Source of the DNA: Lamellibrachia columna
Lineage: Eukaryota > Annelida > Polychaeta > Sabellida > Siboglinidae
Reading direction: 5' to 3'
DNA: 64,000 nucleotides
Assembly: GCA_963662155.1 (NCBI GenBank)
Contig: OY759274.1
Location: forward strand, 46,423,565 to 46,487,564
The notes beneath the pieces are model-generated. The model saw only the letters and a program-made list of their open reading frames with translations, was not told where the DNA came from and searched no databases. Positions within the stretch are counted from its first letter, which is position 1. Each line of letters begins with the position of its first letter. Shown here piece by piece: positions 37,586-50,401 of this stretch. Position numbers and translations under genes: made by a program.

Positions 37586-38531
37586 CAACGGCTATTAATG
37601 TCAACTAGTTCGTCTATCCTCTACTCGAAAACTACTATTAATGTCAACTAGTTCGTCTAGCGTCTACTCGACAACGACTATTAATGTCAACTAGTTCGTG
37701 TAGCATCTACTCGACAACGACTATTAATATCAACTAGTTCGTCTAGCGTCTACTCGACAATGACTATTAATGTCAACTAGTTCGTCTAGCGTCTTCTCGT
37801 CAACGACTATTAATGTCATCTAGTTCGTCTAGCATCTACTCGACAACGACAATTAATGTCAACTAGTTCGTGTAGTGTCTACTCGACAACGACTATTAAT
37901 GTCAACTAGTTCGTATAGCCTCTACTCGACAACGACTATTAATGTCAACTAGTTCGTCTAGTGTCTACTCGACAACGGCTATTAATATGAAATAGTTCGT
38001 CTAGCGTCTACTCGACAACGACTATTAATGTCAACTAGTTCGTCTAGCGTCTACTCGACAACGACTATTAATGTCAACTAGTTCGTGTATCATCTACTCG
38101 ACAACGACTATTAATGTAAACAAGTACGTCTAGCTTCTACTCGACAACGACTATTAATGTCAACTAGTTCGTCTAGCGCCTACTCGTCAACGACTATTAA
38201 AGTCAACTAGTTCATCTAGCGTCTACTCGACAACGACTATTAATGTCAAACAGTTCGTGTAGTGTCTACTCGAAAACGACTATTAATGTCAACTAGTTCG
38301 TCTAGCGTCTACTCGACAAAGATTATTAATGTCAACTAGTTCGTGTAGCGTCTACTCGGCAACGACTATTAATTTCAACTAGTTCGTCTATCCTCTACTC
38401 GACAACTACTATTAATATCAACTAGTTCGTCTCGCGTCTACTCGACAACGACTATTAATGTCAACTAGTTCGTGTAGTGTCTACTCGACAACGACTATTA
38501 ATGTCAACTAGTTCGTCTAGCGTCTACTCGA
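36640..38531 (+). repeat. 22-monomer (946 bp) tandem pair
   Basis: About 36,640-37,585 and 37,586-38,531 match at an offset of 946 bp, ending where GACAACTAC replaces GACAACGGC at 38,536/37,590. In central units 2-5 the same 946-bp spacing exists, but the second copy is only partial. This pair keeps the full repeat. Confidence 0.8.
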
Positions 38532-41500
38532 CAACTACTATTAATTTCAACTAGTTCGTCTCGCGTCTACTCGACAACGACTATTGATGTCAACTAGTTC
38601 GTCTCGCGTCCACTCGACAACGACTATTAATGTCAACTAGTTCATCTAGCGTCTACTCGACAATTACTATTAATGTCAACTAGTTCGTGTAGAGTCTACT
38701 CGACAACGACTATTAATGTCAACTAGTTCGTCTAGCATCTACTCGACAACGACTATTAATGTCAACTAGTTCGTGTAGCGTCTACTCGGCAACGACTATT
38801 AATGTCAACTAGTTCGTCTATCCTCTACTCGACAACTACTATTAATATCAACTAGTTCGTCTCGCGTCTACTCGACAACGACTATTAATGTCAACTAGTT
38901 CGTGTAGTGTCTACTCGACAACTACTATTAATGTCAACTAGTTCGTCTAGCGTCTACTCGACAACTAGTATTAATGTCAAATAGTTCGTCTAGAGTCTAC
39001 TCGTCAACGACTATTAATGTCAACTAGTTCGTCTAGCCTCTACTCGACAACGACTATTAATGTCAACTAGTTCGTCTAGCGTCTACTCGACAACGACTAT
39101 TAATATCAACTAGTTCGTCTAGCGTCTACTCGACAATGACTATTAATGTCAACTATTTCGTCTAGCGTCTACTCGTCATCGACTATTAATGTCATCTAGT
39201 TCGTCTAGCGTCTACTCGTCAACGACTATTAATGTCAACTAGTTCGTCTAGCGTCTACTCGACAACGACTATTAATGTTAACTAATTCGTCTAGCGTCTA
39301 CTCGTCAACGACTATTAATGTCAACTAGTTCATCTAGCGTCTACTCGACAACGACTATTAATGTCAACTAGTTCGTGTAGTTTCTACTCGACAACTAGTA
39401 TTAATGTCAACTAGTTCGTCTAGAGTCTACTCGTCAGTGACTATTAATGTCAACTAGTTCGTCTAGCCTCTACTCGACAACGACTATTAATGTCAACTAG
39501 TTCGTCTAGCCTCTACTCGACAACGACTATTAATGTCAACTAGTTCGTCTAGCGTCTACTCGACAACGACTATTAATATCAACTAGTTCGTCTAGCGTCT
39601 ACTCGACAATGACTATTAATGTCAACTATTTCGTCTAGCGTCTACTCGTCAACGACTATTAATGTCATCTAGTTCGTCTAGCGTCTACTCGTCAACGACT
39701 ATTAATGTCAACTAGTTCGTCTAGCGTCTACTCGACAACGACTATTAATGTCAACTAGTTCGTTTAGTTTCTACTCGACAACTAGTATTAATGTCAACTA
39801 GTTCGTCTAGAGTCTACTCGTCAATGACTATTAATGTCAACTAGTTCGTCTAGCCTCTACTCGACAACGACTATTAATGTCAACTAGTTCGTGTAGTGTC
39901 TACTCGACAACGACTATTAATGTCAACTAGTTCGTCTAGCCTCTACTCGACAACGACTATTAATGTCAACTAGTTCGTCTAGTGTCTACTCGACAACGGC
40001 TATTAATATCAACTAGTTCGTCTAGCGTCTACTCGACAACGACTATTAATGTCAACTAGTTCGTCTAGCGTCTACTCGACAACGACTATTAATGTCAACT
40101 AGTTCGTGTATCATCTACTCGACAACGACTATTAATGTAAACAAGTACGTCTAGTTTCTACTCGACAACGACTATTAATGTCAACTAGTTCGTCTAGCGC
40201 CTACTCGTCAACGACTATTAAAGTCAACTAGTTCATCTAGCGTCTACTCGACAACGACTATTAATGTCAACTAGTTCGTGTAGTGTCTACTCGAAAACGA
40301 CTATTAATGTCAACTAGTTCGTCTAGCGTCTACTCGACAAAGATTATTAATGTCAACTAGTTCGTGTAGCGTCTACTCGGCAACGACTATTAATTTCAAC
40401 TAGTTCGTCTATCCTCTACTCGACAACTACTATTAATATCAACTAGTTCGTCTCGCGTCTACTCGACAACGACTATTAATGTCAACTAGTTCGTGTAGTG
40501 TCTACTCGACAACGACTATTAATGTCAACTAGTTCGTCTAGCGTCTACTCGACAACTACTATTAATTTCAACTAGTTCGTCTCGCGTCTACTCGACAACG
40601 ACTATTAATGTCAACTAGTTCGTCTCGCGTCCACTCGACAACGACTATTAATGTCAACTAGTTCATCTAGCGTCTACTCGACAATTACTATTAATGTCAA
40701 CTAGTTCGTGTAGAGTCTACTCGACAACGACTATTAATGTCAACTAGTTCGTGTAGCATCTACTCGACAACGACTATTAATGTCAACTAGTTCGTGTAGC
40801 GTCTACTCGGCAACGACTATTAATGTCAACTAGTTCGTCTATCCTCTACTCGACAACTACTATTAATATCAACTAGTTCGTCTCGCGTCTACTCGACAAC
40901 GACTATTAATGTCAACTAGTTCGTGTAGTGTCTACTCGACAACTACTATTAATGTCAACTAGTTCGTCTAGCGTCTACTCGACAACTAGTATTAATGTCA
41001 AATAGTTCGTCTAGAGTCTACTCGTCAACGACTATTAATGTCAACTAGTTCGTGTAGTGTCTACTCGACAACTACTATTAATGTCAACTAGTTCGTCTAG
41101 CGTCTACTCGACAACTAGTATTAATGTCAAATAGTTCGTCTAGAGTCTACTCGTCAACGACTATTAATATCAACTAGTTCGTCTAGCCTCTACTCGACAA
41201 CGACTATTAATGTCAACTAGTTCGTCTAGCGTCTACTCGACAACGACTATTAATATCAACTAGTTCGTCTAGCGTCTACTCAACAATGACTATTAATGTC
41301 AACTATTTCGTCTAGCGTCTACTCGTCAACGACTATTAATGTCATCTAGTTCGTCTAGCGTCTACACGTCAACGACTATTAATGTCAACTAGTTCGTCTA
41401 GCGTCTACTCGACAACGACTATTAATGTTAACTAATTCGTCTAGCGTCTACTCGTCAACGACTATTAATGTCAACTAGTTCATCTAGCGTCTACTCGACA

Positions 41501-41650
41501 ACGACTATTAATGTCAACTAGTTCGTGTAGTTTCTACTCGACAACTAGTATTAATGTCAACTAGTTCGTCTAGAGTCTACTCGTCAATGACTATTAATGT
41601 CAACTAGTTCGTCTAGCCTCTACTCGACAACGACTATTAATGTTAACTAG
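37852..41650 (+). repeat. 47-monomer (2,021 bp) repeat pair
   Basis: About 37,852-39,500 matches about 39,873-41,650. The offset is 2,021 bp up to the 3-monomer duplication at 40,921 and 2,150 bp after it. The marker GACAACGGC lies at 37,971 and 39,992. Inside it, an 11-monomer offset links 39,031 and 39,504, so still smaller duplications are nested here. Confidence 0.8.
40921..41178 (+). repeat. 3-monomer (129 bp) tandem duplication
   Basis: 40,921-41,049 is repeated at 41,050-41,178 (TCGTGTAGTG, CTAGTATT with TCAAATAG, AGAGTCTACTCGTC). The related segment near 38,890-39,020 has these monomers once. The duplication is inherited by unit 2 of the 8.6-kb repeat (49,473 and 49,602). Confidence 0.9.
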
Positions 41651-41849
41651 TTCGTGTAGTGTCTACTCGACATCGACAATTAATGTCAACTAGTTCGTCT
41701 AGCATCTACTCGACAATGACTATTAATGTCAACTAGTTCGTCTATCCTCTACTCGACAACTACTATTAATGTCAACTAGTTCGTCTAGCAACTACTCGAC
41801 AACGACTATTAATGTCAACTAGTTCTAGTAGCGTCTACTCGGCAACGAC

Positions 41850-43910
41850 TATTAATGTCAACTAGTTCGTCTATCCTCTACTCGACAACTACTATTAGTA
41901 TCAACTAGTTCGTCTCGCGTCTACTCGACAACGACTATTGATGTCAACTAGTTCGTCTCGCGTCTACTCGACAACGACTATTAATGTCAACTAGTTCGTC
42001 TCGCGTCCACTCGACAACGACTATTAATATCAAATAGTTCGTCTAGCGTCTACTCGACAACTACTATAAATGTCAACTAGTTCGTGTAGCGTCTACTCGA
42101 CAACGACTATTAATGTCAACTAGTTCGTCTAGCGCCTACTCGACAACGACTATTAATGTCAACTAGTTCTTCTATCGTCTACTCGACAACGATTATTAAT
42201 GTCAACTAGTTCGTCTAGCGTCTACTCGACAACGATTATTAATGTCAACTAGTTCGTCTACCGTCTACTCGACAACGAATATTAATATCAACTAGTTCGT
42301 CTAGCGTCTACTCGACAACTAGTATTAATGTCAACTAGTTCGTCTAGAGTCTACTCGTCAATGACTATTAATGTCAACTAGTTCGTCTAGCCTCTACTCG
42401 ACAACAACTATTAATGTCAACTAGTTCGTTTAGTGCCTACTCGACATCGACAATTAATGACAACTAGTTCGTCTAGCATCTACTCGACAACGACTATTAA
42501 TGTCAACTAGTTCGTCTATCCTCTACTCGACAACTACTATTAATGTCAACTAGTTCGTCTCGCATCTACTCGACAACGACTATTAATGTCAACTAGTTCG
42601 TATAGTGTCTACTCGACAACGACTATTAATGTCAACTAGTTCGTCTAGCGTCTACTCGACAACTACTATTAATGTCAACTAGTTCGTCTCGCATCTACTC
42701 GACAACGACTATTAATGTCAACTAGTTCGTCTCGCGTCCACTCGACAATGACTACTAATGTCAACTAGTTCGTCTAGCGTCTACTCGACAACTACTATAA
42801 ATGTCAATTAGTTTGTGTAGCGTCTACTCGACAATCACTATTAATATCAACTAGTTCGTCTAGCTTCTACTCGACAACGACTATTAATGTCAACTAGTTC
42901 GTCTATCGTCTACTCGACAACGACTATTAATGTCAACTAGTTCGTCTAACGTCTACTCGACAACGATTATTAATGTCAACTAGTTCATCTACCGTCTACT
43001 CGACAACGACTATTAATGTCATCTAGTTCGTCTAGCGTCTACTCGACAACGACTACTAATGTCAACTAGTCCGTGTATCATCTACTCGACAACGACTATT
43101 AATGTAAACTAGTTTGTCTAGCGTCTACTCGACAACGACTATTAATTTCAACTAGTACGTCTAGCGTCTACTCGAAAACGACTATTAATGTCAACTAGTT
43201 CGTCTAGCGTCTACTCGTCAACGACTATTAATGTCAACTAGTTCATCTAGCGTCTACTCGACAACGACTATTAATGTCAACTAGTTCGTGTAGTGTCTAC
43301 TCGACAACGACTATTAATGTCAACTAGTTCGTCTAGCGTCTACTCGACAAAGACTATTAATGTCAACTAGTTCGTGTAGCGTCTACTCGGCAACGACTAT
43401 TAATGTCAACTAGTTCGTCTATCCTCTACTCGACAACTACTATTAATGTCAACTAGTTCGTATAGTGTCTACTCGACAACGACAATTAATGTCAACTAGT
43501 TCGTCTAGCGTGTACTCGTCAACGACTATTAATGTCAACTAGTTCGTCTAGCGTGTACTCGACAACTACTATTAATGTCAACTAGTTCGTCTCGCGTCTA
43601 CTCGACAACGACTATTAATTTCAACTGTTTCGTCTCGCATCCACTCGACAACGACTATTAATGTCAACTAGTTCGTCTAGCGTCTACTCGACGACTATTA
43701 ATGTCAACTAGTTCGTGTATCATCTACTCGACAACGACTATTAATGTAGACTAGTTTGTCTAGCGTCTACTCGACAACGACTATTAATATCAACTAGTAC
43801 GTCTAGCGTCTACTCGACAACGACTATTAATGTCAACTAGTTCGTCTAGCGTCTACTCGTCAACGATTATTAATGTCAACTAGTTCATCTAGCGTCTACT
43901 CGACAACGAC
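41850..43910 (+). repeat. 48-monomer HOR, copy 1 (2,061 bp)
   Basis: First of two adjacent copies at a 2,061-bp offset (48 x 43 minus the 3 bp of the 40-bp monomer). Markers are ATTAGTATC, ATTGATGTC (41,937 and 43,998) and GTTCTTCTATCG (42,166 and 44,227). C-type monomer order, as at 10.4-12.2 kb. Confidence 0.87.
43683..43722 (+). repeat. 40-bp monomer (AAC loss), lineage copy 1
   Basis: GACAACGAC is reduced to GACGAC, followed by the monomer beginning at CATCTACTCG. This is one of four copies of the same event (43,683, 45,701, 52,235, 54,511), carried along by the 48-monomer and 8.6-kb duplications. Confidence 0.95.
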
Positions 43911-45928
43911 TATTAATGTCAACTAGTTCGTCTATCCTCTACTCGACAACTACTATTAGTATCAACTAGTTCGTCTCGCGTCTACTCGACAACGACTATT
44001 GATGTCAACTAGTTCGTCTCGCGTCTACTCGACAACGACTATTAATGTCAACTAGTTCGTCTCGCGTCCACTCGACAACGACTATTAATATCAAATAGTT
44101 CGTCTAGCGTCTACTCGACAACTACTATAAATGTCAACTAGTTCGTGTAGCGTCTACTCGACAACGACTATTAATGTCAACTAGTTCGTCTAGCGCCTAC
44201 TCGACAACGACTATTAATGTCAACTAGTTCTTCTATCGTCTACTCGACAACGATTATTAATGTCAACTAGTTCGTCTAGCGTCTACTCGACAACGATTAT
44301 TAATGTCAACTAGTTCGTCTACCGTCTACTCGACAACGACTATTAATATCAACTAGTTCGTCTAGCGTCTACTCGACAACTAGTATTAATGTCAACTAGT
44401 TCGTCTAGAGTCTACTCGTCAATGACTATTAATGTCAACTAGTTCGTCTAGCCTCTACTCGACAACAACTATTAATGTCAACTAGTTCGTGTAGTGCCTA
44501 CTCGACATCGACAATTAATGTCAACTAGTTCGTCTAGCATCTACTCGACAACGACTATTAATGTCAACTAGTTCGTCTATCCTCTACTCGACAACTACTA
44601 TTAATGTCAACTAGTTCGTCTCGCATCTACTCGACAACGACTATTAATGTCAACTAGTTCGTATAGTGTCTACTCGACAACGACTATTAATGTCAACTAG
44701 TTCGTCTAGCGTCTACTCGACAACTACTATTAATGTCAACTAGTTCGTCTCGCATCTACTCGACAACGACTATTAATGTCAACTAGTTCGTCTCGCGTCC
44801 ACTCGACAATGACTATTAATGTCAACTAGTTCGTCTAGCGTCTAATTGACAACTACTATAAATGTCAATTAGTTTGTGTAGCGTCTACTCGACAATCACT
44901 ATTAATATCAACTAGTTCGTCTAGCTTATACTCGACAACGACTATTAATGTCAACTAGTTCGTCTATCGTCTACTCGACAACGACTATTAATGTCAACTA
45001 GTTCGTCTAACGTCTACTCGACAACGATTATTAATGTCAACTAGTTCATCTACCGTCTACTCGACAACGACTATTAATGTCATCTAGTTCGTCTAGCGTC
45101 TACTCGACAACGACTACTAATGTCAACTAGTCCGTGTATCATCTACTCGACAACGACTATTAATGTAAACTAGTTTGTCTAGCGTCTACTCGACAACGAC
45201 TATTAATTTCAACTAGTACGTCTAGCGTCTACTCGAAAACGACTATTAATGTCAACTAGTTCGTCTAGCGTCTACTCGTCAACGACTATTAATGTCAACT
45301 AGTTCATCTAGCGTCTACTCGACAACGACTATTAATGTCAACTAGTTCGTGTAGTGTCTACTCGACAACGACTATTAATGTCAACTAGTTCGTCTAGCGT
45401 CTACTCGACAAAGACTATTAATGTCAACTAGTTCGTGTAGCGTCTACTCGGCAACGACTATTAATGTCAACTAGTTCGTCTATCCTCTACTCGACAACTA
45501 CTATTAATGTCAACTAGTTCGTATAGTGTCTACTCGACAACGACAATTAATGTCAACTAGTTCGTCTAGCGTGTACTTGTCAACGACTATTAATGTCAAC
45601 TAGTTCGTCTAGCGTGTACTCGACAACTACTATTAATGTCAACTAGTTCGTCTCGCATCCACTCGACAACGACTATTAATGTCAACTAGTTCGTCTAGCG
45701 TCTACTCGACGACTATTAATGTCAACTAGTTCGTGTATCATCTACTCGACAACGACTATTAATGTAGACTAGTTTGTCTAGCGTCTACTCGACAACGACT
45801 ATTAATATCAACTAGTACGTCTAGCGTCTACTCGACAACGACTATTAATGTCAACTAGTTCGTCTAGCGTCTACTCGTCAACGATTATTAATGTCAACTA
45901 GTTCATCTAGCGTCTACTCGACAACGAC
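43911..45928 (+). repeat. 48-monomer HOR, copy 2 (2,018 bp)
   Basis: Second copy, shorter by one monomer (the one bearing CTGTTTCGTC in copy 1) near 45,655. It is followed by the beginning of a third copy (ATTAGTATC at about 45,970) that switches at once to the variant order found after 15,721. Confidence 0.85.
45701..45740 (+). repeat. 40-bp monomer (AAC loss), lineage copy 2
   Basis: Same deletion and flanks as 43,683. It lies 2,018 bp downstream, the 2,061-bp unit less one monomer missing near 45,655. Confidence 0.95.
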
Positions 45929-45950
45929 TATTAATGTCAACTAGTTCGTC

Positions 45951-48286
45951 TATCCTCTACTCGACAACTACTATTAGTATCAACTAGTTCGTCTCGCGTC
46001 TACTCGACAACGACTATTAATGTCAACTAGTTCGTGTAGTTTCTACTCGACAACGACTATTAATGTCAACTAGTTGATCTAGCGTCTACTCGACAACTAC
46101 TATTAATGTCAACTAGTTCGTCTCGCGTCTACTCGACAACGACTATTAATGTCAACTAGTTCGTCTCGCGTCCACTCGACAACGACTATTAATATCAAAT
46201 AGTTCGTCTAGCGTCTACTCGACAACTACATTAAATGTCAACTAGTTCGTGTAGCGTCTACTCGACAACGACTATTAATGTCAACTAGTTCGTCTAGCGC
46301 CTACTCGACAACGACTATTAATGTCAACTAGTTCTTCTATCCTCTACTCGACAACGACTATCAATGTCAACTAGTTCGTCTAGCGTCTACTCGACAACGA
46401 TTATTAATGTCAACTAGTTCGTCTACCGTCTACTCGACAACGACTATTAATATCAACTAGTTCGTCTAGCGTCTACTCGACAACTAGTATTAATGTCAAC
46501 TAGTTCGTCTCGCGTCTACTCGTCAATGACTATTAATGTCAACTAGTTCGTCTAGCCTCTACTCGACAACGACTATTATTGTCAACTAGTTCGTGTAGTG
46601 TCTACTCGACATCGACAATTAATGTGAACTAGTTCGTCTAGCATCTACTCGACAACGACTATTAATGTCAACTAGTTCGTCTATCCTCTACTCGACAACG
46701 ACTATTAATGTCAACTAGTTCGTCTAGCGTCTACTCGACAACTACTATTAATGTCAACTAGTTCGTCTCGCATCTACTCGACAACGACTATTAATGTCAA
46801 CTAGTTCGTCTCGCGTCCACTCGATAACGACTATTTAATGTCAACTAGTTCGTCTAGCGTCAACTCGACAACTACTATAAATGTCAACTAGTTCGTGTAG
46901 CGTCTACTCGACAACGACTATTAATGTCAACTAGTTCGTCTAACTTCTACTCGACAACGACTATTAATGTCAACTAGTTCGTCTATCGTCTACTCGACAA
47001 CGACTATTAATGTCAATTAGTTCGTCTAGCGTCTACTCGACAACGATTATTAATGTCAACTAGTTCATCTACCGTCTACCCGACAACGACTATTAATGTC
47101 ATCTAGTTCGTCTAGCGTCTACTCGACAACGACTATTAATGTCAACTAGTTCGTGTATCATGTACTCGAAAACGACTATTAATGTAAACTAGTTTGTCTA
47201 GCGTCTACTCGACAACGACTATTAATGTCAACTAGTACGTCTAGAGTCTACTCGACAACGACTATTAATGTCAACTAGTTCGTCTATCCTCTACTCGACA
47301 ACGACTATTAATCTAAACTAGTTCGTCTAGCCTCTACTCGACAATGACTATTAATGTCAACTAGTTCGTCTAGCGTCTATTCGACAACGACTATTAATAT
47401 CAACTAGTTCGTCTAGCGTCTACTCGGAAACGTCTATTAATGTCAACTAGTTCGTCTAGCGTCTACTCATCAACGACTATTAATGTCAACTAGTTCTTCT
47501 CGCGTCTAGTCGAGAAATACTATTAATGTCAACTAGTTCGTCTAGCGTCTACTCGTCAACGACTATTAATTTCAACTATTTCGTCTTGTGTCTACTCGAC
47601 AGCTACTATTAATGTCAATTAGTTCGTCTAGCGTCTACTCGACAACGACTGTTAATGTCAACTAGTTCGTCTAGCGGCTACTCGACAACTACTGTTAATG
47701 TCAACTAGTTCGTCTAGAGGCTACTAGACAACGACTGTTAATGTCAACTAGTTCGACAAGCGGCTACTCGACAACGACTGTTAATGCCAACTAGTTCGTC
47801 TAGCGTATATTCGACAACGACTATTAATGTCAACTACTTCGTCTAGCGTCTACTCGACAACGACTATTAATGTCAACTAGTTCGTCTAGCGGCTACTTGT
47901 CAATGACTATTAATGTCAACAAGTTCGTCTAGCGTTTACTCGACAACGACTATTAATGTCAACTAGTTCGTCTTGCGTCTACTCGACAACGACTATTAAT
48001 GTCAACTAGTTCGTCTAGCGGGTATTCGACAACGACTACTAATGTCAACTAGTTCGTCTAGCGTCTACTCGACAACGACTTTTAATGTCAACTAGTTCGT
48101 CTATCCTCTACTCGACGACTACTATTAATATCAACTAGTTCGTCTCGCATCTACTCGACAACGACTATTAATGTCAACTAATTCGTCTCGCGTCCACTCG
48201 ACAACAACTATTAATGTCAAATAGTTCGTCTATCCTCTACTCGAAAACTACTATTAATGTCAATTAGTTCGTCTCGCGTCTACTCG
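45951..48286 (+). repeat. B/D-type composite segment
   Basis: Homologous to 15,721 onward (shift 30,230 bp at the left end), with GTGTAGTTTC, AGTTGATCT, CTATAAATG-type monomers, TCATGTACTCG, GAGGCTACTAG and GCGGGTATTCG in the same order as at 15.8-19.3 kb. A monomer at 46,221 reads ACTACATTAAATG in place of ACTACTATAAATG, a compensating one-base loss and gain that is also present at 55,031. Confidence 0.8.
46816..46859 (+). repeat. 44-bp monomer (extra T)
   Basis: CTATTAATG is expanded to CTATTTAATG by one T. The same monomer also carries CGATAACG in place of CGACAACG. Confidence 0.95.
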
Positions 48287-49472
48287 TCAACGACTATTAA
48301 TGTCAACTAGTTCGTCTAGCGTCTACTCGACAACGACTATTAATGTCAACTAGTTCGTTTAGTTTCTACTCGACAACTAGTATTAATGTCAACTAGTTCG
48401 TCTAGAGTCTACTCGTCAATGACTATTAATGTCAACTAGTTCGTCTAGCCTCTACTCGACAACGACTATTAATGTCAACTAGTTCGTGTAGTGTCTACTC
48501 GACAACGACTATTAATGTCAACTAGTTCGTCTAGCCTCTACTCGACAACGACTATTAATGTCAACTAGTTCGTCTAGTGTCTACTCGACAACGGCTATTA
48601 ATATCAACTAGTTCGTCTAGCGTCTACTCGACAACGACTATTAATGTCAACTAGTTCGTCTAGCGTCTACTCGACAACGACTATTAATGTCAACTAGTTC
48701 GTGTATCATCTACTCGACAACGACTATTAATGTAAACAAGTACGTCTAGTTTCTACTCGACAACGACTATTAATGTCAACTAGTTCGTCTAGCGCCTACT
48801 CGTCAACGACTATTAAAGTCAACTAGTTCATCTAGCGTCTACTCGACAACGACTATTAATGTCAACTAGTTCGTGTAGTGTCTACTCGAAAACGACTATT
48901 AATGTCAACTAGTTCGTCTAGCGTCTACTCGACAAAGATTATTAATGTCAACTAGTTCGTGTAGCGTCTACTCGGCAACGACTATTAATTTCAACTAGTT
49001 CGTCTATCCTCTACTCGACAACTACTATTAATATCAACTAGTTCGTCTCGCGTCTACTCGACAACGACTATTAATGTCAACTAGTTCGTGTAGTGTCTAC
49101 TCGAAAACGACTATTAATGTCAACTAGTTCGTCTAGCGTCTACTCGACAACTACTATTAATTTCAACTAGTTCGTCTCGCGTCTACTCGACAACGACTAT
49201 TAATGTCAACTAGTTCGTCTCGCGTCCACTCGACAACGACTATTAATGTCAACTAGTTCATCTAGCGTCTACTCGACAATTACTATTAATGTCAACTAGT
49301 TCGTGTAGAGTCTACTCGACAACGACTATTAATGTCAACTAGTTCGTGTAGCATCTACTCGACAACGACTATTAATGTCAACTAGTTCGTCTATCCTCTA
49401 CTCGACAACTACTATTAATATCAACTAGTTCGTCTCGCGTCTACTCGACAACGACTATTAATGTCAACTAGT

Positions 49473-49730
49473 TCGTGTAGTGTCTACTCGACAACTACTA
49501 TTAATGTCAACTAGTTCGTCTAGCGTCTACTCGACAACTAGTATTAATGTCAAATAGTTCGTCTAGAGTCTACTCGTCAACGACTATTAATGTCAACTAG
49601 TTCGTGTAGTGTCTACTCGACAACTACTATTAATGTCAACTAGTTCGTCTAGCGTCTACTCGACAACTAGTATTAATGTCAAATAGTTCGTCTAGAGTCT
49701 ACTCGTCAACGACTATTAATGTCAACTAGT
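49473..49730 (+). repeat. Inherited 3-monomer (129 bp) duplication
   Basis: Counterpart of 40,921-41,178, again with a 129-bp offset (49,473 and 49,602). Its presence in both halves dates it before the 8.6-kb duplication. Confidence 0.9.
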
Positions 49731-50401
49731 TCGTCTAGCCTCTACTCGACAACGACTATTAATGTCAACTAGTTCGTCTAGCGTCTACTCGACAACGACT
49801 ATTAATATCAACTAGTTCGTCTAGCGTCTACTCAACAATGACTATTAATGTCAACTATTTCGTCTAGCGTCTACTCGTCAACGACTATTAATGTCATCTA
49901 GTTCGTCTAGCGTCTACACGTCAACGACTATTAATGTCAACTAGTTCGTCTAGCGTCTACTCGACAACGACTATTAATGTTAACTAATTCGTCTAGCGTC
50001 TACTCGTCAACGACTATTAATGTCAACTAGTTCATCTAGCGTCTACTCGACAACGACTATTAATGTCAACTAGTTCGTGTAGTTTCTACTCGACAACTAG
50101 TATTAATGTCAACTAGTTCGTCTAGAGTCTACTCGTCAATGACTATTAATGTCAACTAGTTCGTCTAGCCTCTACTCGACAACGACTATTAATGTTAACT
50201 AGTTCGTGTAGTGTCTACTCGACATCGACAATTAATGTCAACTAGTTCGTCTAGCATCTACTCGACAATGACTATTAATGTCAACTAGTTCGTCTATCCT
50301 CTACTCGACAACTACTATTAATGTCAACTAGTTCGTCTAGCAACTACTCGACAACGACTATTAATGTCAACTAGTTCTAGTAGCGTCTACTCGGCAACGA
50401 C

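Larger units (their letters stand above)
39692..48286 (+). repeat. Giant tandem duplication, unit 1 (8,595 bp)
   Basis: This block of about 200 monomers is followed directly by a second copy. Offsets between the copies are 8,595 bp at the left, 8,552 bp after one monomer is lost in unit 2 near 49,380, and 8,810 bp at the right after six monomers of net gain in unit 2. The breakpoint is between 48,275 and 48,287, where the sequence is identical on both sides. Contents in order are a 47-monomer-type part, two 48-monomer units, then B/D-type segments like 15.8-19.3 kb. Confidence 0.88.
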